The notes under the pieces are model-generated. The model was not told the DNA's origin and did not search any database. It worked only from the letters and a program-made list of their open reading frames with translations. A DNA stretch of 64,000 bases, taken from contig JAVSML010020810.1 of NCBI GenBank assembly GCA_038503035.1, positions 71,844-135,843 on the forward strand, in the 5' to 3' direction. Origin of the DNA: Crocodylus rhombifer (Eukaryota > Chordata > Crocodylia > Crocodylidae). Of this stretch, positions 48,557 to 58,612 are shown piece by piece (position 1 is the stretch's first letter; the number at the start of each line of letters is the position of its first letter). Both the position numbers and the translations under genes were made by a program.

Positions 48557-50548
48557 ATATGAAAAGGCTAGAGATGTGTGACAGCAAATACTTGTGACAC
48601 AGTCCCCTGAAAAATCTATGTAATTTCCCTAAGAATTGCATTTTTCAGTTTCTGAGAGAGATGTTAGTCCAGTGGTGGGTGGCAAGGAGCATTATGGAAA
48701 GGTAGGCCACATAATACAGGTTTTCTTTGTAGATTTCAATCATCCTGCCAGACAGTGGATCATCCCCTTTGCATTGCACATGACTCAGGAAATGTATTCC
48801 TTCTGCCTGAAAGATGTCCCAGGAATTGTGTTTATCACCTGATTTACTTGTTTGGAAGTAAATTAGCTTTCATCGCCATATCTATTAAGAAGAGCATACA
48901 AAATAACAATAATAAAAACTCTGCCTAAAAAAAATATGGAATTAAAACAAGGCTTTTCTAGATCGGCAGCACTAGTTTGTTAAAACAGAAATCATACTTT
49001 TAGATGTGTATTTTCCTGTCAGATGATTAGGCAGTAGGATGCCAGACAACAGATCAGGGAAGACTCTGAGACACTTCTGAATAAGTTACCAGTGGAGAAG
49101 AGCGCAGCTGAGGAAATAAGAAAGATCAAAATGGTAAAAACAGTAAAATAAAACAAATATAGGGACCAAGGGGGGAGGATAAATGTAGCACTCAACTTCG
49201 CAAAAGAAAGAAGCACTGTGCTGACAATTACCATTCCATGAGCTTCATTAACTTGTGCCTGAAGAACATAAAACCATACTTCTGTGGAGGGATTTACTAA
49301 TACACTGACTGTGAAAAAAGGGCAGTGACTGAACTGCTATTTTCCCAAGACATTCAGCCTTAAAGTGGCTCCATATAGTGCCAGTAGTAGAGGCCACTGA
49401 AAACTTTCACTGAACTAATACAGCCCTTTATTTCCCTTCTGCTTAGCAGTACCTGTACCTGAATTTGAGCTAGGGCCTGGGGATAATTTGTGCTAAGGTA
49501 AAACCTTTTTAGGAATATACAGTCACTTAGGTTTTTTGCACTCTGGATTAGACTGGTAGAGGCAATATAGTATGGTCTGGGGATGACTTCTCAAGCCTCA
49601 AAAGTCGAGCTTTTATTGACCATGTGATAAAGGAACAAATAGTAAAGGAAAATGAACCTTTAAAATCTAGGCAGTGATGGAGCAGTGGGCAATGAGCATC
49701 CTGTGTTTATAAAAAAATAGATCTTAACAGATAAATTAGCCTACTTTTTTAGACAGATTCATAAAAATAACAAATGAAGGGAACATGGCAGATGCAGACT
49801 TAATTTTAGTGAGGCACTTCAAAATGTCACAAAAAACCTGACTTTCCTAATTAATTCAAATTACCCTGGATATGAACATTATCAGGTGGACTGAAATGGC
49901 CTAAAAAGCATAAACAAAGGGGAATGATAAATGACAACATAACAAGTAGCAGGAATGCATATGGCAATGTACCACAGGGATCAGAGTCAGTCTCAGTCTG
50001 ACCGAACATCTTCATGAGAGGAAGTAAACAGCACGAAAATGAACTTTATAGATAACACATAACTGAGAAACAGCTGTGAACACAAATGATGATAACAAAG
50101 TAACACAAAGGAACATAGTAAAACGTGAAACATGAATACAATAATAATAAATTATGATTTATCTTTGGAAAAATGCAGGGCAAGGCATATAGGGAAAGAG
50201 GTCTTTAGAGGGTAGCTACATGGGGTAACTGATCAGAAACATACAGAATAATTACATCACTATAACTATGACCAGGAACGTTTCCCATGTGGACACTCAA
50301 CTTCGAATTAAAGTGACTTAATCCTAATATAATTACTCTACTTAAACAAGTAGAGGTACATGACCTCTACTTGAGTACTCATTTTATTCTAGAATATAGC
50401 ATTCTCACTGGGAATTATGCCAGCATCACTACAGTAGTACTGGTATAACTATTCCACTATTTTCCTATGCAACCCAGCCCTAAAAGCCTAGAAGAAAGAA
50501 AAAGCTTAGGTATCAGTAATGATAAAAGAGACAGTAGTTTAGACATGA
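48557..50548. other. Unique DNA, no gene seen
   Basis: About 2 kb of AT-rich sequence. Frames at 48636-48842 and 49019-49234 have no recognisable domain. Confidence 0.45.
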
Positions 50549-50556
50549 CTTAGCCA

Positions 50557-52154
50557 CATGGTGGATAAAAATCAATGATTTAAAAAAATATTTAAAAAAT
50601 AGGATTATGTAAATTTACATTGAATTTTTTTTACTTTTTCAAATCATTAATAAAAAACATCTCTCTCATTTAAAAAATAACTGTTACAATTAAATCTCAT
50701 CACAAACCTACACTTACAGTCTCATAAAAATGAATTAATGGCTCTGTCACACACATACATAAACACACACAAATTGAGTTACCTACAAATCAAACATTGG
50801 CATTCATTTCAGTTTTTCATCTCATGAAAATGGCTCTAGTCTAACTACCAGCTCTTGCTTCTTGAAATTTCTGGGCTTTCAGTTTCTGTTTCTCAGCAGA
50901 CTAAAGTCACATGGGCCAAGACACAGGCTGGATAGGATTGTTGTTGTTCTGTGCTTATGTGGTGGTGGAGCTGCACCAGGCAAGACAGAGGAGTTAGTTA
51001 AGACACTGTTTTAAAGACAGAGAAACAATATAGGAAAGGATGGAGGAAAGGACAGAGAAAAGGAATAGTGGAGTGGACTGGAAAGAAAAAGGGAAGACAT
51101 TATTCAGTAGTACACACAGCTTCCTAGATTTCCCTACACTTTTGCTACAGAAGAACTGTCATGGCTTCTGGATATAAGAGAGACCCTATCTGGGAATATT
51201 TTGAAGAAATTCCTTCCCTGGGTAAAAAAGGAAAACGTGTCAAGTGTAAGCAGTGCAAGAAGGAGATGCAGAGCCTAGTTGTAAGAATGAAACATCATAA
51301 TGAAAACTGGTTATTGAGAGAAAATGATATGGATGAAGATGTGGATATATCTGAAGAACAATGTGGATCAGCTGCTTAGTAATTTAAAAAATTCACTTTG
51401 CAATGCATTATTCTTCAAGACTCTCTATGCCTTTTATAGTAAGTGTGATTTAACAAGTAAATACCCAAGCTGTTTGCTATGTTGGATGTTGCTAGAAAAA
51501 AATTTAGCTTAGCTAATCCTTATGGCTTGCTTAATTAGTGAACTAGGTTTAGAATCTATCACCCAAATATACAGTACAGAAAGCTGAGGTAAGATAAATC
51601 TAGAGTTGCCAGTTGCCACTGGGTGTCATTTTCTTATTTTATATTACATGACATATGCCCTTTATTTTGTAACATCATGGCCTCACACCATAATGGTGAT
51701 GCCATAAGTCTATTTCCTATTTTACTTCAGCATAACTCAGCTTTCCCAAGGGAACCCCATCCTATACTTGTTTTCTCAAAAGACAAAAGTGCCAATGAGT
51801 TCAATGGGTCTTATTCCAAAATTAAGTGCACTCTAAGTGCAGTCAGTCTTAGCTTTTTTGGTAATTTGGAATCGGATCTGCATCCTTGCTCAAAAAAATG
51901 TGAATGATTAACTGAATGATAGTGTGAGAATAATAGAGAAGAATGACTATTCAAAAATCATTTTTGTTTCAGGATCCCATTTAAGCATAAGATACTTTGA
52001 CTATCTGCAACAACTTCAGAGTCATCTGTTTAAAATATGTATCAGAGGGCAACGTGATTTAAATCATTGATTTAAATCAAGGTTTTCTCTTGGTGATTTA
52101 AATATTATTTAAATAAATGATTTAAACCACCTTGATTTAAATCAATCCATCCTA
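50557..52154 (+). mobile_element. hAT DNA transposon copy with 8-bp target duplication
   Basis: The element begins CATGGTGGATAAAAATCAAT and ends GATTTAAATCAATCCATCCT plus A, an imperfect inverted pair typical of hAT ends rich in GATTTAAATCA. CTTAGCCA lies directly outside both ends (50549-50556 and 52155-52162), the 8-bp duplication expected of hAT transposition. At 1598 bp it is internally deleted: only the zinc-finger part of the transposase remains. Confidence 0.9.
51161..51379 (+). pseudogene. BED zinc-finger N-terminus of a hAT transposase
   Basis: The 72-codon frame starts MASGYKRDPIWEYFEEI and continues GKRVKCKQCKKEM, then VVRMKHHNENW. BED fingers bind DNA through C-x2-C...H-x3-5-H/C. 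Here the two Cys (KCKQC) and a His are present, but the last ligand reads Trp (NENW) where family members have Cys. The frame ends after an acidic DMDEDVDISEEQ stretch. No catalytic domain follows in this copy. The layout resembles the finger of the minus-strand hAT relic near 26.7 kb. Confidence 0.75.
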
Positions 52155-52162
52155 CTTAGCCA

Positions 52163-53228
52163 TGCAAAATTGTAGCAAAAAAGGTCATTTTAATTTTGGG
52201 GTTCACATGCAGAGGAATTACTTTGTTTCTACCTAGTGTGACCTAACCTGCAATACTGCCTTCAATTTGTGATTATCTGAAAGAGAAAAAAAGAGGAAGA
52301 AATTCAGAGAAAAGGTAGGAAGGAATGATTTGTAAGGGAAGATTAAGAGTTAAATAAATATGGCTGGCTAATTGAAATAGGGAGCCGTGGTCCTTAGAAC
52401 TTTATAAACGTGCGACTATGGAGATGTATTTCTTGATGAATGATACAAATGTAGAAATAGTGGGATGAGGTTAAGAAAAAACCATTAACAGTGGCCATTA
52501 CATAAAACTCCTTGACAAATGGAAATACTAGTCTGTGAAATATCTAGGAGAATGGAAAGAGAGAAAGCTCCTCTGCTTGGGACACTGAACAATTGGAGTA
52601 CACATTAAAAAAACCCTCCATTAAAGAGCACAATCCTGCATGAACTGAGAGCCATATCGGAGGGTTCTTTCATCCCTTCATTATATAAATCTGGGAGTGA
52701 TCCTTGAAATGAAACAAACATAAAATCGAATCGGAAAAGTTAGTGGGAGAGACAGCAAAGGTAAGAGAAATAAAGGAAAGGAATCAAAGGGGTAAAAAAA
52801 ACCAGTGGGGGGGCAGGGGGGAATGGAGTAGCGCATGCATGGGCAGTGCACACTGCTGAAAAGTGGAGCCAGTCTGCCCAGAGCCACACTGCAGTTGCCA
52901 ACCAGTCTCTGCCATGCAGGATCATCATAGCTGCAGCCCTGGGAGGCTCCCAGGACCCCAGCTAAGGCTTCTGGAACCAGCAGAGTCCTGGCCCCTGGGG
53001 TGACTAGCTGAGAGCCAAAACGCGCGTGGTACAGGCATTTCTTGGGGACAAGTAGCTGCGGTGCAAGGTGAGCCACTGCTACTTGTCCCCAGGGAACCAA
53101 ACATCCACGCTTGTCTGGACACGGACAAAGATTTCAAAAAGGAATTTGTAGTGTTAACAACATTCTGACCTGGTGTGGTTTTTCCCTGCAATGAAAGAAT
53201 TACTCTATTATCTTTCTGTAGTCAAAAA
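52163..53228. other. No gene seen; GC-rich patch 52800-53060
   Basis: A moderately GC-rich patch carries overlapping frames (52681-53100 minus) with no recognisable domain. The remainder is AT-rich. Confidence 0.4.
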
Positions 53229-53238
53229 NNNNNNNNNN
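53229..53238. other. Assembly gap, 10 N
   Basis: Ten undetermined bases. The true length of missing sequence is unknown. Confidence 0.99.
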
Positions 53239-54454
53239 TAGAGAAGGTGTTACCTAGATTTCTCTCCTACTGGACTTGAGGAAACAGCTCCCCACTAGGA
53301 GTACACTCAGCATTTTTAACCTCTCACCCAGAAGACCATGCTCCTACCATAAGAACAATTTGAGTCTCAATGTTTTCATTTCTTCTGAGTCTTGAAACAG
53401 GGCAACTGGCCTCCTCTATTCTGAAGAAAGACCTACCATGAATAACCAGACCCAGTAAATAATAATATATGCAACAGTAATAGAGTGCTTTCAATCTTCA
53501 AATCCATTGTATAGTGTAAAGAAGTGGCCCTAAATTACAATTCCATATTTAACACGATTGCTATTATTCAGACCCAGACTTAAACTTCTCAGATTAGCTA
53601 TAGCTCCATCGAAATATTGGTAACACTGAGATTCTAATATACATCCAGATAAGCTTTACATTATGGGTTCATCTTTATTAAGGAATAAATTGCAGTTGTA
53701 GTTCAGGTCCTCCTCATTTATACTTGTGTCTGATCACCTTGTATTTGTACACACTGCCATTCCCCTTAGCCTCTCCTCCCAGTTTAATGGGTGTAAGTGT
53801 TCTTTTAGGTTCTGTTGCACTGAAGACATTCTCAGTTACTGGACAAGCCCTAAGTCCTTACAGTCATCCTACCACCATTCCACTCCTAGAGAATTTGAAA
53901 GCACACTTCCTAGAGCTCTGCATTTCAGAAACGAATGATAAAATGTAATAATGCTACCGAAGCCAATCCACCTGCTGATTTAAAAATCCTCAGAGGATAC
54001 TATCTTTTAAATGATTTATAACAAATATAGCTTCTTCTCAGAACATTCTGCAAAACTTGGCTCTGAAAAGGAACAGAGAACAAGCTGTGTTTCTATATAC
54101 CCTTCCACCCTGCTTCCTGAATGGTTGGTTTCATATTTGACACTTTCTTGGCTTCAACTGGAGACTGGAGAATTAGCCTTCCAGATCTGGATTTGATCCA
54201 GGTGCCATTCCAGAATCTTGATATTGAACCTGAATTGGGTTTGGCAATATTAGAAAGTAATAATGAGCCAAATGAGAAATGACACATCTATAATTTGGCT
54301 GGTCACACATATACTTTGGGCACACTCACTTTGCAGAGTGTGTAAAAATGGGCTCAGGTCAGATATTTCCATGATTCATATTTTTAAGATGCAAATGTAT
54401 GCATATTCTTAGCTGATGTTGTTTGTTAAAATAAGCACAAAGGAACAGGTACTT

Positions 54455-54605
54455 AGGGGTTGGTTACCCAAAATTAAAAGAAAGGCACCTGAAACTTAAA
54501 GTTTGAAAAGTGATTGGTAATTTTGGGTTCCTTAATACTTGAATGTTTACAGCTTGAAAGAACTGAAAGGGATCAGATTTTTGGAAAGTACTGAGCACCT
54601 TGCCT
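54455..54605 (+). repeat. Ancient amniote interspersed repeat, fragment
   Basis: The order of words (AAAGGCACCTGAAACTTAAA, then GATTGGTAATTTTGGGT, then GATCAGATTTTTGGAAAG, then TACTGAGCACC) follows a widespread old repeat of sauropsid genomes. Heavily diverged. Confidence 0.45.
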
Positions 54606-55205
54606 CTAGAGAGAAAAAAAAAATAGGCAGAAAAAAAACCAGGCTTCAGTAAGGTGCTTCAAGTTGATCAGTCATAAACTAAGCTGCTCAAAATCACACC
54701 TCACTTTTGAACATCTTGATCAGACATTTCATGTAAGCACTGTCTTATCACCAGCTAGTCCAACCTAGAAAATGCCATTAAAACTAACATATGCATAATT
54801 CTGACTCATTCTACATGAAATGAAAAAATATCTTTTTTTTAATAGAGCAAGTAGTTAATTCTAGGCATTAAGTGCTAAGCATGGAAAATCACATTAATAC
54901 ATGGGTTTTGTTCTTTGTTAGAATTTAATTCTTACTATTTTTTTAGGCCAGATGATGTTTTGTTCAAAACGTAATTGAAAAGGTTTGAAAGATCATTAAA
55001 GCTATCCTGTCGAAATCTTTCCTGGTTGTGGCTGCACCTGGAAAGACAGCATCCTCACAGGAGAGGATGAGGAACAGAGGGAAGAGTAAAAATTCAGAGG
55101 CTAGATTATAGTTCTGGAGCAACTTGCCCAGGGTGCAAGGCAGGAAGATACCATTTGCTAGGACCTGAACAAAATATTGGGTAATTGAGCTTGTCAGGAT
55201 AAGTT

Positions 55206-55225
55206 GGGGGGGGGGGGGGGGGGGG
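55206..55225. repeat. 20-bp poly-G run
   Basis: Twenty consecutive G in GTT(G)20TTTC. Such runs are hard to sequence, so the length is approximate. Confidence 0.9.
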
Positions 55226-56302
55226 TTTCTGATAAAATATTGCAATTTATATTTCCTTTTTTAAAATTCTTCAGATGTTCATCAGAACTACCAAAACTAA
55301 AAAAAAGTTCAACTACAAACTTCATCCCCAAATAGAAAATACCCATTTGGTTAATATGCCATTTTCTATCAATTTTTATCAGAAAATTCTTAGCCATTTC
55401 TACTGTGAGGAACTCTGTTGCAGTAGTATTCAACTCCCTTTTCTCTGTGAGGAGTGGTAGATACATGAACACAGCATATCACAAGCATACAATGTGACTT
55501 ATAATTTACCTGAAACTACCTTCCAGCCTGAAGAATTGAACTTGTATTTTTATAAAATTATTCTTTATTTTATCTGAAAGCCCTTAACTATTTTAGCCAT
55601 TTCGCAAAAATGAGCAAAGACTTTTTCCAACCACTATTCCTTTTTTGGTTAGAACCGACAATTATTTTATGTATAGGTGCCACAAGTTAATGAATTAAAG
55701 AAACATGAGTACTGCTAGCCAAACTCTTCTGCCTAACATTGCCATGAAGGTGATAAACACACTTTGGTGGAGACCTGTCTCTTTATTGAAATATAAAAAC
55801 AGTATCAGAAGGGTCAAACATGTGGCTGGAAGCTAACACATGCTACGAACAGATGCCTTGTTAACAGAGACTGGCAATTCATTCAGTTTGAATAGAACTG
55901 TAAATCAAGGGACTATGGAGGTGTGGGAGGAGTGGATTAAAAATTTAACAAAAAAGCCTTTGGTTTGTTAATTCCATGATCTGTCACATTCTTCCATCTG
56001 TGCAGAATGTGTGGGTGTTGCAGAAAAAAAGGGGGTAGGGTGTTAAAGGGTTTACGCTGAGATTCTAAGGAAGTGTGGCTGATTCTGTGCTTTCCAAACT
56101 GTACTATTTCAGAACACCTCTGCTCTTCTATGGAATCAAGCCAGACATATTTAATCAACTGTCAGACAAAAAACAATTTAAGTAGCTGGACTGAAGCTCT
56201 AATAGGCCTTATTAGGATTGTAAAATCTCATTTACTTTAAAGCACTGCTGAAGCAAAGAGAAATTCAGAAAACCACCTTATTGTGTCCAGTGTTTATTTT
56301 AT

Positions 56303-56360
56303 AACAACAATAACCATTATTGTTGTTGTTGTTGTTCTTACTGTTGCTATTATTATTATT
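56303..56360. repeat. (AAC)n / (GTT)n / (ATT)n microsatellite
   Basis: AACAACAATAACC, then (TTG)n, then (ATT)n: an imperfect trinucleotide repeat with partial self-complementarity. Confidence 0.8.
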
Positions 56361-58106
56361 GAAAAAGGAGTTCCTGTGGACCAGTACTCAGAGGCTACAG
56401 ACAGCCATTACATTTTTAGTGCTACATACACCCTTGGAACACCATAAGAAAATCAAAAGTAAAGATGTGACTTCTATCTGTAGCACCACAAACACTTCCC
56501 TGAATGAAAAAGGAACTTTTCTATAATACTGTTTTTCATGCAACATGTAAAATCTGCACAGTGCAAGACTATTAGCTAATACAGTATCTACAGTGCTTTT
56601 CAAATTACCATTTGAAAATCCATGATGAAGATAGAGTACCATACATGATATGCTGAAAGAAAATTATAACAGTATTTTAAGATTTTAAAAGCAGTATTAC
56701 TCTGAAAGTGGAATTTCCCTTTGATAAGCTCCAAATTGACTACTGTATATTTAAATAAATTTTCAATAATACCCTGACCCTGAAGGTTTTCTGCTGCTGC
56801 TTAGAAATTGAAAAACATAACTGAATAATGAGTATTCTTTAAGGTTAGAAAAAGTGTTTTACAGGCAAGCTTCAGTGTGGAGAATGCATAATTCACAGGC
56901 AATTCTGTGTTGCTTGAACTATTACATATGTGATCCGTAATATGTATTTGCAGGAAAGGATTCAGACAAATATCAGAAAGCACTGTTTAGGTTAGCCCCA
57001 CCAACTTATGCAAATAGACTGACCAGTGGTTTTGAACAAGAAAGACAATGAATACACTGCTGCAAGGCTGCCACAAGCAACACATCTTCCTATAAGAGGA
57101 ATACAACCCTTGGACTTTTCTTTGTTCTGCAACATATTTGGCAGATGCTGTTTTACACGGCAACAAGTGAATGTGACAAATGTAGAACAGCAGCCCAGCT
57201 GGAGGGAAAAATGTGTATAAAATAAACTGGATACTTTCACAGTACAGAGAAAAACCAAACTGATTTTTAATTTTACCACTCTGAAACTGTATTAAAAACT
57301 GAAAGATGGGTCAAACCCTTCCTCTCCTTGTTCAATAACTGCATCTTACTACAACTAATTGTTAGGGTGGCTTGTTATGTTTAATGTTTTGAAGCTGCAT
57401 CTGCTTATAGTATTGTTTATATTTAGCCTTATTTAATCATTGGTTAATTTTTGTTCTTATTACATTTTTATTTTATCATTTTGCTTTGAGCTGTTTTTTT
57501 AGAGCTCATAGGTCCTTATTATATCTTTTCTTTATTATCACTGTGAGAAGTTCTTTTAATATAACATAGCAATGGCTGTGTTACCAGCTCCAATTAATGG
57601 AACTTGGCACTAAGCAGCCGAATCAGAGGAATGAAAGGATTGCATATTATAACAAAAGGTGATAAGGGAGACGAATGGACAATGTCCAAAATACAACATT
57701 GGGAAAAGGCCAAATTAAGAGGTATGCTTGTAATGGATCTTACAAAGGAATATGCTGACAGGATAAAAGATGGACAATACGTATGCTGACTGCAGAGAGA
57801 CCAAACTGAAAGCAGAGTCATCAAAGGAGTGAAGCTGAAGAAAAGCATAAAAGGTGGGTAGCAAGAAAGTTCATTGTTATGGTCAGAAATCCAGCCTTCA
57901 ACACCTGTCTGAACCATCCCAGCCCACGACATACCCTTTGCTTCCAGGAACTGAGTGTTGTCGAGGAAATTGGCCAGCTACTGCGTAGCACCCACACACT
58001 GAAGGGTGTGCTCATACACCGAGGAGCACTGGCCACGTTCCGTCTCTGGGCTCGTTCCTAGCCGCGATCAATTAGGCAGAGAACAAGGGAGTGTCGGCAA
58101 GATGAT

Positions 58107-58112
58107 TTATTT
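58107..58112 (-). promoter_or_regulatory. Poly(A) signal in the 3' LTR
   Basis: AATAAA on the viral strand within GAGAAATAAATCATC, about 315 bp into the LTR. Confidence 0.65.
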
Positions 58113-58201
58113 CTCTGCAGAGGGGTTACTCAGGGCCTAGTAGACCAAGAGTTCCCCCAATCTGAGTTTGGTAGCACTTTTTACACTAACAGGTCATACA
58201 T

Positions 58202-58209
58202 ATGCAAAT
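58202..58209 (+). promoter_or_regulatory. Octamer-like site in U3
   Basis: ATGCAAAT on the plus strand (ATTTGCAT on the viral strand) matches the POU/Oct octamer consensus. It lies upstream of the poly(A) signal, in the presumed U3 enhancer. One exact 8-mer is weak evidence of function. Confidence 0.35.
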
Positions 58210-58428
58210 ATAGGTATACATAGGCATACGGCATATATGCGTGCGCATCTTTGGGGAATTTCCACTAGCTTTGGGGTTTTGTTTTTTTGCTTGCTGTTAC
58301 AGAGTTACAAAATACACAGAACATGTTTGCTTACTGTCAGCAAAAGGCTATCTTTAAGTTCAGCATTAGATCATCTGTTCAGTAAGGGGTCATCTGCTTT
58401 TCACGGGTTATATTGTTTTGCTGACAAT

Positions 58429-58440
58429 TCCCCCCTTTTA
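58429..58440 (-). other. Polypurine tract
   Basis: AAAAGGGGGGAA on the viral strand, two bases before the TG that opens the 3' LTR. This is the standard position for the primer of plus-strand DNA synthesis. Confidence 0.85.
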
Positions 58441-58612
58441 GCCGTGAGCGTAAGCTCAGTGGCTGACATCAGAGGTTGTCATTCTCGAATGTACATGACA
58501 TACTTGTTGTGCACTGTATGTGCAAACAGCTTTTTTTACATAGGCGATAATACAAGATGTAAATGTACACTCTATAACGAGTATAGCAAGCAAAGAAAGT
58601 ACTGTCTGTAGC

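Larger units (their letters stand above)
53239..57955. other. Long unique stretch, no gene seen
   Basis: About 4.7 kb without a recognisable exon, RNA gene or clear mobile element, apart from the simple repeats at 55206-55225 and 56303-56360 and the old repeat at 54455-54605. Frames at 53724-53948, 55194-55472 and 57594-57932 show no known domain. Confidence 0.45.
57956..58426 (-). repeat. 3' LTR of the provirus
   Basis: On the viral strand the LTR starts TGTCAGCAAAACAATATAAC directly after the polypurine tract. It contains the octamer ATTTGCAT (58202-58209) and an AATAAA signal (58112-58107). The inner edge is firm. The outer edge is a guess placed at CGACAACA (57956-57963), since the 5' LTR is not available for comparison. 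It could lie 50-100 bp either way. Confidence 0.7.

Noticed and set aside
55194..55472. 92-codon minus frame ending in a proline run
   Set aside because: The proline run is only the translated poly-G tract; no domain.
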